Of a stretch of DNA of 15,161 nt, positions 1 through 6,315 are shown piece after piece (positions within the stretch are counted from its first letter, which is position 1; each line of letters begins with the position of its first letter). The DNA comes from an uncultured Verrucomicrobiota bacterium (GTDB lineage: Bacteria > Verrucomicrobiota > Verrucomicrobiia > Limisphaerales > JADLHS01). The notes under the pieces are model-generated. The model saw nothing but the letters and a program-made list of their open reading frames with translations. It was not told the origin of the DNA and did no database searches. The stretch covers positions 1 through 15,161 of the forward strand of contig CALAYC010000277.1 of NCBI GenBank assembly GCA_937894935.1. Direction: 5' to 3'. Position numbers and translations under genes: made by a program.

Positions 1-1251
1 AAACGCTCCTGCCGTAGTGAATGCGCCGGTGAAAATGCCTTGTCCGGTAAATACGAGCGCTTTGGTGATCGCATCAGCCTCGCTCGCGCCGTGTCGCAAT
101 TCCTCTTCGTACCGCGTCACCAGATGCACGCCAAAATCAATCGCCAACCCGATGAGAATCGGCACGAAGGTGATCGTGAGAATGTTCAAATGCCCGACCA
201 CCAGCGTCGTGAAACCCATCGTGTAACCAATGCCAACGACCAGGCTGGCGACGGCTTTTAACGGGCGCCCGGTTTCGTTGTAGCCATAAACGAAAATCAG
301 CGCCGTCAGAATCAGCGCCACGACACTCGCCAGAGTTGTGTCTTTTTGCGACTGCTCCAGCTCCGCGATTTCGAGCACCGATTCACCGGTCAATCCGGCA
401 TTCACACCCGGAACTTCCGCGCGAGTTTCTTCGACCAGTTCGCGAATGCGGCGCACCGCCTTGCCTTCCAAACCCGCTTGGGCCGGTTGCGCCGTGGCGA
501 GAAAAATCTGTCCGCTGGAGTAGGTGATATAAACGCTCTGCTCAGCTTCGTGACTCGGATCAAACAACGCAAACACACCCGGCGACGGCGGCGCGCCACC
601 GCGACGGATACTGGTAACGGCTTGCGCGATGATTCGCTCCAGCGCCGGCAACGCTTTCACCAACGCTTCGGTTTGTGGATCACTCTCGCGCCGCGCCTGA
701 CTGAAGCGTTTGTTGATGAGATCAATTAACGAAACGAGATTCGTCGTGTGCGTGAACGGTTCAATCAGCGGGCGATATTCCTCCAACCGCTGTTTCAGTT
801 CGACGAGATCTTCTTCCGGCACGAACAGCAGCGCTTTCGCGCCGAGCATTTTCAGGTCGCCCTTGTAAAAAACATTCGCGAACAGATTTGTTGCGGCTGT
901 TTCTTTGCTGCCGGGTTGAATCGGCACGCGCACCCGTTCGCTTTCCAACTTTGCGCCGAGTCGTTCGACGAACTGCCGGTTTTTCTCCGGATTCTCGCTT
1001 TCGACGACAACAACGAGATCGTCCTGCGCGGCGAACTCTTTTTTGAACTGAAGAAAATTATGGTGATAACGTTTGTCCGCGCCGACCAACGAACCGCGGT
1101 TCGTGTCGAATTCGAGGTACTTGACCGTGTAAAACGTGCACAGCGCAAAGAGCAGCAGTTGCGGCCAGAAGAACCAGCGCCGTCGGCGAATCACCAAACC
1201 GGCCAATACGGCAAGCACGCGACTGGCAAAATTATCAGTGACGGATTTCAT
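1..1251 (-). CDS. RND/MMPL-family transporter, HpnN-like (N-terminal part; gene continues past left edge)
   Basis: The minus strand is open for 417 codons from ATG at 1251 to the window edge, so the C-terminal half is missing. The protein begins with a basic stretch and a transmembrane segment (about residues 27-43). A large extracytoplasmic domain follows (about 46-303) with the motif FDTNRGSLVG just after the first helix. Three further helices lie at about 306-324, 333-350 and 356-378. The last carries the conserved Asp of the RND fold in GLAIDFGVHLVTRYEEE (Asp about 372). This order (one helix, periplasmic loop, helix bundle with Gly-x-x-x-Asp) is that of the MMPL/RND superfamily, and the loop resembles the hopanoid-associated HpnN branch, thought to move lipids to the outer membrane. 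The family call is firm; the hopanoid role is inference, since no hopanoid genes are visible. An ATG at 1256 is closed by an immediate stop, so 1251 is the best start. Confidence 0.85.
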   Translation of the reverse strand, partial: MKSVTDNFASRVLAVLAGLVIRRRRWFFWPQLLLFALCTFYTVKYLEFDTNRGSLVGADKRYHHNFLQFKKEFAAQDDLVVVVESENPEKNRQFVERLGAKLESERVRVPIQPGSKETAATNLFANVFYKGDLKMLGAKALLFVPEEDLVELKQRLEEYRPLIEPFTHTTNLVSLIDLINKRFSQARRESDPQTEALVKALPALERIIAQAVTSIRRGGAPPSPGVFALFDPSHEAEQSVYITYSSGQIFLATAQPAQAGLEGKAVRRIRELVEETRAEVPGVNAGLTGESVLEIAELEQSQKDTTLASVVALILTALIFVYGYNETGRPLKAVASLVVGIGYTMGFTTLVVGHLNILTITFVPILIGLAIDFGVHLVTRYEEELRHGASEADAITKALVFTGQGIFTGAFTTAGAF

Positions 1252-1482
1252 GCCATCAGATCGCGCGGCCACCGCTGATTGCGCGGGCGAACCGGCCTGG
1301 CACAATCACCGTCCGAATCGTGGTTTTGGATGGCGTGACGTATCGCACTACGGAGTTTGGCGCCGCCTCACTTCCGCGGCGGCATATTCTTCATAAGTCA
1401 AATCGCGGAAAAATCCACCGACTTCTGAGTTTCCAACGCGGGCATACATCTGTTCGCAGATTGAATCAATTAACCAATCGCG

Positions 1483-1833
1483 TCACGCCGATCGCACTTC
1501 TTCGGGTTCAACCGAAACCGCCGTGCCATAACAAATCACTTCCGTAATCCCGTTACCAATTTCCGTCGCGTCGTAACGAATGCCGATTACCGCATTGGCA
1601 CCGAGTTGTCCCGCGTGCGCGAGCATTTGGTTGAACGCATCAGAACGGGCGCGTTCGCATAACTCGGTATAGAGCGTGATGTTGCCTCCGAATATTGTCT
1701 GAATGCTCGCGCCGATATTTCCAATCACAGAACGCGAGCGCACCACAATGCCGCGGACGACCCCATGCGAGCGGACGACGCGATATCCCGGAAGATCAAA
1801 GGTCGTAGTGGTAAGTGGATGCGTTTGGCTCAT
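1483..1833 (-). CDS. YbjQ/UPF0145 family protein (heavy-metal-binding-like domain)
   Basis: A 116-residue protein that is essentially one YbjQ (DUF74, Pfam PF01906) domain. Family hallmarks are visible: a G-[YH]-x-V opening ([18 protein letters not shown]), the central segment with many small residues and GGN, a helix ending in [21 protein letters not shown], and the C-terminal strand [11 protein letters not shown]. The family forms small pentameric beta/alpha rings. Its function is unknown; metal binding is suggested only by fold similarity. The start ATG at 1833 is preceded by AAGG, a weak ribosome binding site, one of the few in this window. It is divergent from trpB with about 130 bases between the starts. 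Confidence 0.85.
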   Translation of the reverse strand: MSQTHPLTTTTFDLPGYRVVRSHGVVRGIVVRSRSVIGNIGASIQTIFGGNITLYTELCERARSDAFNQMLAHAGQLGANAVIGIRYDATEIGNGITEVICYGTAVSVEPEEVRSA

Positions 1834-1863
1834 AAGCGCCTTGATTCAATACCAGACTTGCGA

Positions 1864-1884
1864 CGCGAGAAAGTTCTTTTCGCG
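1864..1884. promoter_or_regulatory. Near-palindrome between divergent YbjQ-family gene and trpB
   Basis: CGCGAGAAAG and CTTTTCGCG form an imperfect inverted repeat (one bulged G, two-base centre) in the 130-base divergent region. It could be an operator or a short hairpin for either gene. Only the symmetry is seen; no regulator is identified. Confidence 0.25.
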
Positions 1885-1963
1885 CCGGTTGTTCAGCCTC
1901 CACAACCGATTCCAACCACAAAACCACTTTCTCGATCCGGCAGCTTCGACTAACTTCGCTTCC

Positions 1964-3178
1964 ATGAGCGCTGTTGTTGCCGACAATCTACCTGATGCCC
2001 AAGGCCACTTTGGTCCGTATGGCGGACGTTATGTGCCTGAGACGCTGATGCACCCGTTGCAGGAGTTGGAGGCCGAATACTTCCGCGCACAACATGACCC
2101 GGAATTTCAGCGCGAACTTTCCTACTACCTCACGGAATTCGTCGGTCGCCCCACGCCACTTTATTTCGCAGAGCGCCTGACCCAAGACCTCAGCGGCGCA
2201 AAAATTTATCTCAAGCGCGAAGACCTGAATCACACCGGCGCGCATAAGATCAACAACGCGATGGGCCAAATCCTGTTGGCCAAGCGCATGGGCAAAACGC
2301 GCATCATTGCCGAAACCGGCGCCGGTCAACACGGTGTTGCCACCGCAACCGTTGCCGCGATGTTCGGATTGAAATGCGTCATCTACATGGGCGCAGTGGA
2401 TTGCGAACGGCAACGGCTCAATGTGTATCGCATGAAAATGCTCGGCGCGGAAGTCGTGCCCGTGCATGCCGGACAAAAGACGCTCAAAGAAGCCGTCAAC
2501 GAAGCGATGCGCGATTGGGTCACGAACATCCGCAGTACGCATTACATTCTCGGCACGGCTTACGGCGCACATCCGTATCCGGTGATGGTCCGCAATTTTC
2601 AACGCGTCATTGGCGACGAAGCCCGCGCGCAGATTCTCGAAAAGGAAAAACGCCTGCCTGACCTGCTCATCGCCTGCGTCGGCGGCGGCTCAAACGCCAT
2701 CGGCCTGTTCTATCCGTTTCTCGACGATAAATCCGTGAAAATGATTGGCGTGGAAGCAGGCGGACTCGGTATCAAGCCGGAGCAACACGCGGCGCGCTTT
2801 CACGGCGGTTCACTCGGCGTATTGCAAGGCACGCGCAGTTACATTTTGCAGGACGACTTCGGGCAGATTCAACTCACGCACAGCGTCAGCGCTGGATTGG
2901 ACTACGCCGCCGTCGGACCGGAACACGCATTCCTGCACGACGCCAAACGCGTGGAATACACCTACGCCACCGACGACAAGGCTCTCGAAGCATTCATGAA
3001 ACTCGCGCGGCTCGAAGGCATCATCCCCGCACTCGAAAGCTCACATGCCGTCGCCGAGTGCATCGTCCAAGCGCCGAAGCTGGGCAAGGACAAGCTCATC
3101 ATCGTGAACCTCTCCGGTCGCGGCGACAAAGACGTGGCGCAAGCGGCGGACAAGATCGGTTTGCAGATGCCGAAGTGA
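1964..3178 (+). CDS. trpB: Tryptophan synthase beta chain
   Basis: A 404-residue TrpB, full length for the family. It is the PLP enzyme that joins indole and serine to make tryptophan in the cytoplasm, normally as an alpha2-beta2 complex. Visible landmarks are the N-terminal [12 protein letters not shown] (about 17-28), [10 protein letters not shown] with the PLP lysine at about 95, [12 protein letters not shown] with the catalytic Glu at about 117, the phosphate-binding GGGSNA (about 240-245), and the C-terminal LSGRGDKD (about 383-390) whose Ser contacts the PLP ring nitrogen. The frame is open further upstream to 1703, but that part overlaps the divergent gene and resembles no TrpB; ATG 1964 gives the normal N-terminus. 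No Shine-Dalgarno sequence precedes it. No trpA follows. Instead the 3' end (3105-3178) recurs twice downstream, after each inserted gene module. Confidence 0.97.
   Translation: MSAVVADNLPDAQGHFGPYGGRYVPETLMHPLQELEAEYFRAQHDPEFQRELSYYLTEFVGRPTPLYFAERLTQDLSGAKIYLKREDLNHTGAHKINNAMGQILLAKRMGKTRIIAETGAGQHGVATATVAAMFGLKCVIYMGAVDCERQRLNVYRMKMLGAEVVPVHAGQKTLKEAVNEAMRDWVTNIRSTHYILGTAYGAHPYPVMVRNFQRVIGDEARAQILEKEKRLPDLLIACVGGGSNAIGLFYPFLDDKSVKMIGVEAGGLGIKPEQHAARFHGGSLGVLQGTRSYILQDDFGQIQLTHSVSAGLDYAAVGPEHAFLHDAKRVEYTYATDDKALEAFMKLARLEGIIPALESSHAVAECIVQAPKLGKDKLIIVNLSGRGDKDVAQAADKIGLQMPK
3105..3178 (+). repeat. trpB 3'-end repeat, copy A (inside intact trpB)
   Basis: The last 74 bases of trpB, from the TGAACCTCTCC within GTG-AAC-CTC to the stop codon. 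This is the reference copy for two further copies at 3754-3803 and 4337-4410. Here the initial TGA is out of frame (GTG-AAC, Val-Asn), whereas in the other two copies it is the stop codon of the preceding gene. Confidence 0.93.
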
Positions 3179-3189
3179 CAGGCTAAAAT
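3161..3189 (+). promoter_or_regulatory. Candidate promoter for the Uma2 gene, overlapping the trpB tail
   Basis: TTGCAG (3161-3166), a 17-base spacer and TAAAAT (3184-3189) lie with the -10 box ending 6 bases before the Uma2 ATG. Transcription would then begin at or next to the start codon (leaderless). The -35 is poor and lies inside the trpB repeat; the -10 is good. Confidence 0.35.
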
Positions 3190-3195
3190 CAGCAC

Positions 3196-3756
3196 ATGTC
3201 GGTTCAGACACAGCATCGTTTCAGCGTGGAAGATTATTATCGCATGGCGGAAACAGGCGTACTCCGGCCCGGAAAACGCATGGAACTTCTCGATGGAAAG
3301 ATCATTGACATGTCCCCCATCGGCCCATTTCACGGAGGTTTGGTCAAACGCTTGAGCCGCCTTTTCAATCTCAAGGCCCAAGGCCGCTGGATGGTTTCCA
3401 CCCAGGACCCGGTTCGGCTCGACGACCATTCCGAACCAGAACCCGACGTGATGCTGCTCCAGCCATCGGCCGATGACTACACCAGCCGCCATCCGCAGCC
3501 ACAGGATGTTTTTCTGCTCATCGAAGTTGCCGACAGCACTTTGGAATACGACCGCGAAATTAAACTCCCGGCGTATGGCCGCGCGGGCGTTGCGGAAGTG
3601 TGGATCGTGAATCTGCTAGACGCGACCATCGAAGTTTATCGCGAACCGCATTTCACCGGTTATGGTTCAAAGACTGTGCTGCGCGCTGGCGACCAAGCCA
3701 AACCGCAGGCCTTCCCCGACGTTGCCGTGGATGTGGGCGCTTTGCTCAAACGATGA
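3196..3756 (+). CDS. Uma2 family endonuclease-like protein (DUF820)
   Basis: A 186-residue protein with the full Uma2/DUF820 (PF05685) pattern, a PD-(D/E)xK nuclease-like fold common in multicopy accessory genes of cyanobacteria and PVC bacteria. Visible elements are the opening FSVEDYYRMAETGVL, RMELLDGKIIDMSP with Glu about 30, EPDVML with Asp about 84, FLLIEVADST with Glu about 110, YDREIKLPAYGRAGVAEVW with Lys about 123, and a C-terminal beta strand region. The acidic and Lys positions expected of the active site are present, so the fold seems intact. The biological role of the family is not settled. It starts 17 bases after trpB, without a Shine-Dalgarno sequence. Its stop codon TGA is the first three bases of the second trpB-tail copy, so the gene's end coincides with the repeat junction. 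Confidence 0.88.
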   Translation: MSVQTQHRFSVEDYYRMAETGVLRPGKRMELLDGKIIDMSPIGPFHGGLVKRLSRLFNLKAQGRWMVSTQDPVRLDDHSEPEPDVMLLQPSADDYTSRHPQPQDVFLLIEVADSTLEYDREIKLPAYGRAGVAEVWIVNLLDATIEVYREPHFTGYGSKTVLRAGDQAKPQAFPDVAVDVGALLKR

Positions 3757-3803
3757 ACCTCTCGGGTCGCGGCGACAAGATCGGTTTGCAGATGCCGAAG
3801 TGA
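3754..3803 (+). repeat. trpB 3'-end repeat, copy B (24-base internal deletion; mini-ORF)
   Basis: Matches the last 74 bases of trpB except for one substitution (TCC to TCG, silent in the trpB frame) and a 24-base deletion removing eight codons. The deletion lies between two GACAA motifs, as expected for slippage. The first TGA ends the Uma2 gene. The preceding A makes ATGA, so ATG at 3753 opens a 16-codon frame, [16 protein letters not shown], in the original trpB phase. Whether this peptide is made is unknown. It may simply be a gene remnant. Confidence 0.93.
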
Positions 3804-3824
3804 AGTTGAAACCCGGACTTGAGC

Positions 3825-3852
3825 TTGAACCGCTCCTCGTCCGGTGTATGCT
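3825..3852 (+). promoter_or_regulatory. Candidate promoter for the toxin-antitoxin pair
   Basis: TTGAAC (3825-3830), a 16-base spacer and TATGCT (3847-3852), with the -10 box ending 6 bases before the antitoxin ATG at 3859. This is the same spacing as before the Uma2 gene, so a leaderless transcript is plausible. Confidence 0.4.
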
Positions 3853-3858
3853 GAGGCC

Positions 3859-4089
3859 ATGACAGCGCTGCTCGAAAAAGCCATCCGGCAAGCCTCCCAG
3901 CTTTCAGAACGGGAACAGGAGGCGGTAGCCACTCTGATTCTCGACGAGATCGCCTCCGAGAAACGTTGGGACGCGCAGTTCGCCGGTTCTCAAGATACCT
4001 TGGCCCGGCTGGCAGACGAGGCGATGGCGGAATTCAACGAGGGGAAGACCCGGCCTTTTGGGAAAGACAGTGACCTCTCACACAACTAA
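3859..4089 (+). CDS. RelB-like antitoxin of a type II toxin-antitoxin pair
   Basis: A 76-residue acidic protein. It has an N-terminal helical part (MTALLEKAIRQASQLSEREQEAVATLILDEIASEKRW in outline), a linker, and the C-terminal segment LARLADEAMAEFNEGKTRPF typical of small antitoxins partnered with RelE/ParE toxins. Such antitoxins bind and mask the toxin and usually repress their own operon. The gene lies directly upstream of, and overlaps by about 20 bases, a RelE-like toxin gene, which is the usual order. In-frame GTG at 3844 could add five residues, but ATG 3859 gives the family-like N-terminus and sits 6 bases after a -10-like TATGCT. Assignment rests on the C-terminal pattern and on context; the DNA-binding part is not clearly recognisable. 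Confidence 0.8.
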   Translation: MTALLEKAIRQASQLSEREQEAVATLILDEIASEKRWDAQFAGSQDTLARLADEAMAEFNEGKTRPFGKDSDLSHN

Positions 4090-4339
4090 AGCGTTTCGGC
4101 AGCTTTACGCCGGACTTCCGCAAGAGATTCAAAAAGGTGCGCTCAAGGCGTATCGCATCTGGCGGGAAAACCCGAATCATCCCGGCCTCCAGTTCAAACG
4201 AGTTCACACGACACTGCCCATCTTCTCCGTCCGTATTGGTTTGGGCTGGCGAGCGGTTGGCGTGCAGAAGGGCGAGATGATGATCTGGTATTGGATCGGG
4301 TCGCACGACGAATACGACGGGCTATTGAAAAAACTATGA
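4070..4339 (+). CDS. RelE/ParE-family toxin
   Basis: An 89-residue toxin-like protein starting at GTG 4070 (MTSHTTKAFRQLYAGLPQ). Hallmarks of this RelE/ParE group are an N-terminal helical hairpin (KAFRQLYAGLPQEIQKGALKAYRIW), NPNHPGLQFKRV, the strand pair FSVRIGLGWRAVGVQ, and the ending MIWYWIGSHDEYDGLL. Members usually cut ribosome-bound mRNA or poison gyrase; sequence alone does not decide which. A TTG at 4058 would extend it by four residues. The GTG matches homologues I know better and has GGGAAAG just upstream. It overlaps the antitoxin gene, indicating coupled translation. Its stop codon TGA (4337-4339) is formed by the first bases of the third trpB-tail copy, the same junction as for the Uma2 gene. 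Confidence 0.87.
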   Translation: MTSHTTKAFRQLYAGLPQEIQKGALKAYRIWRENPNHPGLQFKRVHTTLPIFSVRIGLGWRAVGVQKGEMMIWYWIGSHDEYDGLLKKL

Positions 4340-4410
4340 ACCTCTCCGGTCGCGGCAACAAAGACGTGGCGCAAGCCGCGGACAAGATCGGTTTGCAGAT
4401 GCCGAAATAA
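4337..4410 (+). repeat. trpB 3'-end repeat, copy C (full length; mini-ORF)
   Basis: Full-length 74-base copy of the trpB tail with four substitutions: GAC to AAC (Asp to Asn), GCG to GCC (silent), AAG to AAA (silent), and the stop codon TGA to TAA (two-codon summary of the last changes). The first TGA ends the RelE-like toxin gene. ATG at 4336 overlaps it as ATGA and opens a 24-codon frame in trpB phase, starting MNLSGRGNKDVAQ and ending IGLQMPK. If the cassettes inserted into trpB and each restored its end, this distal copy would be the ancestral trpB terminus. Confidence 0.93.
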
Positions 4411-4450
4411 AACGAACACCCGATAAGCGACGGAGTAACATTAACCAGCA

Positions 4451-5269
4451 ATGGAATCCTGTTACAACTGCGGACGAGCGATTGAATTCCGATATGTTGA
4501 TGGTCGTTGCATCCCATTCCATTTAGACGGGGAGTCTTGTTACGGACGTGATGGCGGTTACTCAGGCTTTCCTCCGATTCGTTCAACAAGTGAAGGTGAA
4601 TTATTTGAGTTTCCATTTATCACCTATCCAAGCTACGTCAATCCAAACGCCCGTTGCCCTGTCTGCGGATGCGCCGTCTATTTCTACCAGTCTCCATACG
4701 GAGGCAGAGTGTTTTTCGATGAGCTTGGCCCGCCGTGGCCGAAGCATCCATGCACTGATAATCCTGTCGTAAAACAGCACTTTTCTTCTGCTCAAGGCAG
4801 AGCGCGCTTTCTTCTTGGTGCGACGGCCCAACCATCCGAATCTGATTCAGAGGCTAAAGAACACAAAGATCCAGGGGCAGCCGAGGCAACCGCGCCTGCA
4901 TCAGCGCCACCGCGCTTTGCGGCGTGGGTTGAAGCCGGATGGATGCCGTTCGTCGTTACGCGGATTGTTCCGCGAGCCATAGGAATTGAAGCGGAAGGCA
5001 AGTTGTTTAAGTCAGCCGGAAGCGAGTCGGTTTTATTCCGAATCGTTCAGGCATCGGCCGATGTGCGATTCTATCGCACACAAGGACAACTTCAGATTGG
5101 TTCTGATTTGGTTCAGAACACTTCCCGAATCCTAGCCGTGTTGAACGAGTGTCCCGTCCTGCTCAAGAAAGACCCAGACTTGCAGCATCTCATTTTGAGT
5201 TCCTTCATTCTGACCCGCGATGGAGAGGTTGAGGAAATCTCGCTTTCGGTGATGGGCCAATGTATTTGA
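4451..5269 (+). CDS. Hypothetical protein with two zinc-ribbon-like Cys/His clusters
   Basis: A 272-residue protein of unknown function. Two likely zinc-binding modules are visible. The first has C4-x2-C7 with C20, H24 and C30. The second has C69-x2-C72 with H99 and C101, spanning the distinctive VYFYQSPYGGRVFFDELG stretch and a PPWPKHPC motif. I have a sense of having seen this second motif in scattered accessory-region proteins. A low-complexity Glu/Ala/Pro-rich linker (about 125-155) follows, then a C-terminal domain of mixed strands (FAAWVEAGWMPFVVTRIVP onward) with no family I recognise. No Shine-Dalgarno sequence is at a useful distance. The gene is convergent with the PIN-like gene (17 bases between stops) and lies in sequence less GC-rich than trpB or nadC, suggesting acquisition. 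RNA or DNA binding is a guess from the ribbons only. Confidence 0.75.
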   Translation: MESCYNCGRAIEFRYVDGRCIPFHLDGESCYGRDGGYSGFPPIRSTSEGELFEFPFITYPSYVNPNARCPVCGCAVYFYQSPYGGRVFFDELGPPWPKHPCTDNPVVKQHFSSAQGRARFLLGATAQPSESDSEAKEHKDPGAAEATAPASAPPRFAAWVEAGWMPFVVTRIVPRAIGIEAEGKLFKSAGSESVLFRIVQASADVRFYRTQGQLQIGSDLVQNTSRILAVLNECPVLLKKDPDLQHLILSSFILTRDGEVEEISLSVMGQCI

Positions 5270-5286
5270 ATTCGGCGAAACAAGGC

Positions 5287-6243
5287 TCATTTGAGAGCCG
5301 GAGGCAATTCAACCAACAGGTTCTGACTTGGGCCGGGGCTTGTGAAAATGACGTCTCCGTTCCAAATGCCACAAGCACGAAACAACTCCATGACATTTTT
5401 CATTCCTTCATTTCGAGTGACCAGTCGAGCGCAGAGCAGCGCAGATTGAACATACTTTTCGTCGTTGAGATTGCTCCTTTGCTTGTTGAAGCCACCTCCG
5501 AGAAGTTTGCGCGGTCCGCCGTCAGATTGAGGTACCGCACAGAGCGGCGCATAAAAATAGAACATCGCGCTCATAATGCAGTTGAAGGTCGCATGGTATT
5601 TATCAAATGTCTCAAGTGAATAGCCATCGAAAGCAGCATCGATCTCCTTTGAGAAATCCGGGTAGCGTTTGCGGAATGCCAATCCCAAGACGCTTTCAAG
5701 TAGCTTGCGCTTGCGTATGGGGTCAGAAAGCATTTCCATAAACTTCGGCCTGATGAATTGCTCAAAGAATTCTTGTCCGCTCGTTACGTGAGCACATTCT
5801 GTTGGATTTAGTATTTGAGTTTGATCTTCTACTCGTTGGCAAATGGATCTCTCATGGAACTCCTTCCGCTCCCCCATCCATGTTTGGAGCGCAGCGTTAT
5901 CTCGACGCAACGTGAAGAAGCTATTCATGACATTCGCAGGTGGCTTCGGAAGAACCTCAATTGATTCACGCTTCACTAACTCAACGAAGGCAATATCCAG
6001 CGGCGCGGCAATCCAAGCATCTTGGAGATGGAGAAGGCACTCCACCATTTTTTCAGCGACTCGAGGACTTTTTGTTGGAGTTGGGCTCGCAAGATCTACC
6101 CACACTTCCTCCACTAGAATTGAAGGCACGACCAGCACGTAACGGTTAAGCAGTGTATTAAAACAAGCATCAAGCTCGACGGGCATCTGCTCGCAGATGG
6201 CTTGAAGTATTGATTTATCAATTACAGCGGTCGGTTTGTTCAC
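5287..6243 (-). CDS. PIN-like domain protein, possible nuclease (unassigned family)
   Basis: With GTG at 6243 as start the protein has 318 residues. The N-terminus KPTAVIDKSILQAI looks like the first strand of a PIN domain (Asp 9). PSILVEEVW (Glu 45/46) fits the second acidic position. Near the C-terminus NDEKYVQSALLCARLVTRNEGM (Asp 261, Glu 279) resembles the third and fourth positions (D...A...vTxD). The first two and last two are separated by an unusually long helical insert with no recognised family. PIN domains are metal-dependent RNases, often toxins. The assignment is by motif only. ATG at 6312 is an alternative start giving 341 residues, but it would cover the neighbouring GNAT gene's promoter, and the extra residues look non-conserved in style. 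The frame also runs on to 7371, but that part is only the shadow of the GNAT gene. Codon use is less GC-rich than in the flanks. Confidence 0.65.
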   Translation of the reverse strand: MNKPTAVIDKSILQAICEQMPVELDACFNTLLNRYVLVVPSILVEEVWVDLASPTPTKSPRVAEKMVECLLHLQDAWIAAPLDIAFVELVKRESIEVLPKPPANVMNSFFTLRRDNAALQTWMGERKEFHERSICQRVEDQTQILNPTECAHVTSGQEFFEQFIRPKFMEMLSDPIRKRKLLESVLGLAFRKRYPDFSKEIDAAFDGYSLETFDKYHATFNCIMSAMFYFYAPLCAVPQSDGGPRKLLGGGFNKQRSNLNDEKYVQSALLCARLVTRNEGMKNVMELFRACGIWNGDVIFTSPGPSQNLLVELPPALK

Positions 6244-6273
6244 AGCCTGAAGATAGCATACTGCTGCTCTACG

Positions 6274-6302
6274 TTGACTGCATAACGAACCGAGTGTTAA
6301 CT
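6274..6302 (+). promoter_or_regulatory. Sigma-70-type promoter for the GNAT gene
   Basis: TTGACT (6274-6279), exactly 17 bases, then TTAACT (6297-6302), about 13 bases before the ATG at 6316. It is a good match to the housekeeping consensus. It lies inside the longer possible version of the divergent PIN-like gene, which argues for that gene's shorter start. Confidence 0.55.
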
Positions 6303-6315
6303 GCTGCGACATTTC

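Larger units (their letters stand above)
3179..4410 (+). other. Two-cassette accessory array at the trpB 3' end
   Basis: Two modules sit in tandem behind trpB: a Uma2 gene, then a RelB/RelE-like pair. Each ends exactly where a copy of the trpB 3' end begins. The structure is trpB-tail / Uma2 / tail copy / antitoxin-toxin / tail copy. This resembles elements that insert into the 3' end of a gene and restore it, but no integrase, transposase or terminal inverted repeats are visible. Origin by repeated homologous or microhomology-mediated recombination at the tail is equally possible. The repeat arrangement is seen directly; the insertion history is inference. Confidence 0.6.
4411..6273. other. 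Accessory segment of lower GC between trpB tail array and GNAT gene
   Basis: Holds only the zinc-ribbon gene and the convergent PIN-like gene. The base composition is visibly more AT-rich than in trpB, nadC or argH, and neither gene is housekeeping. Both ends share a loose pattern (AACGAAC, then GAGT, then TTAAC, at 4411-4445 and 6284-6301). The pattern is too weak to call attachment sites. Acquisition by transfer is inferred. Confidence 0.45.

Noticed and set aside
17..1278. Several plus-strand frames at the left end
   Set aside because: All are antisense to the continuous MMPL transporter frame on the minus strand, which has clear membrane segments and family motifs.
1320..1400. GC-rich stretch with short symmetric words upstream of the MMPL gene as a dispersed repeat
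   Set aside because: No second copy exists in the window and the symmetry is weak, so it cannot be supported as a repeat.
1703..1963. N-terminal extension of trpB by 87 codons
   Set aside because: It overlaps the divergent YbjQ-family gene and its intergenic region and resembles no TrpB sequence; ATG 1964 gives a normal-length protein.
6280..6303. GCATAAC...GTTAACTGC as an integron attC-like site
   Set aside because: The two core-like boxes are only about 9 bases apart, far too short for an attC hairpin. No integrase or other attC is visible, and the sequence is better explained as part of the GNAT promoter.
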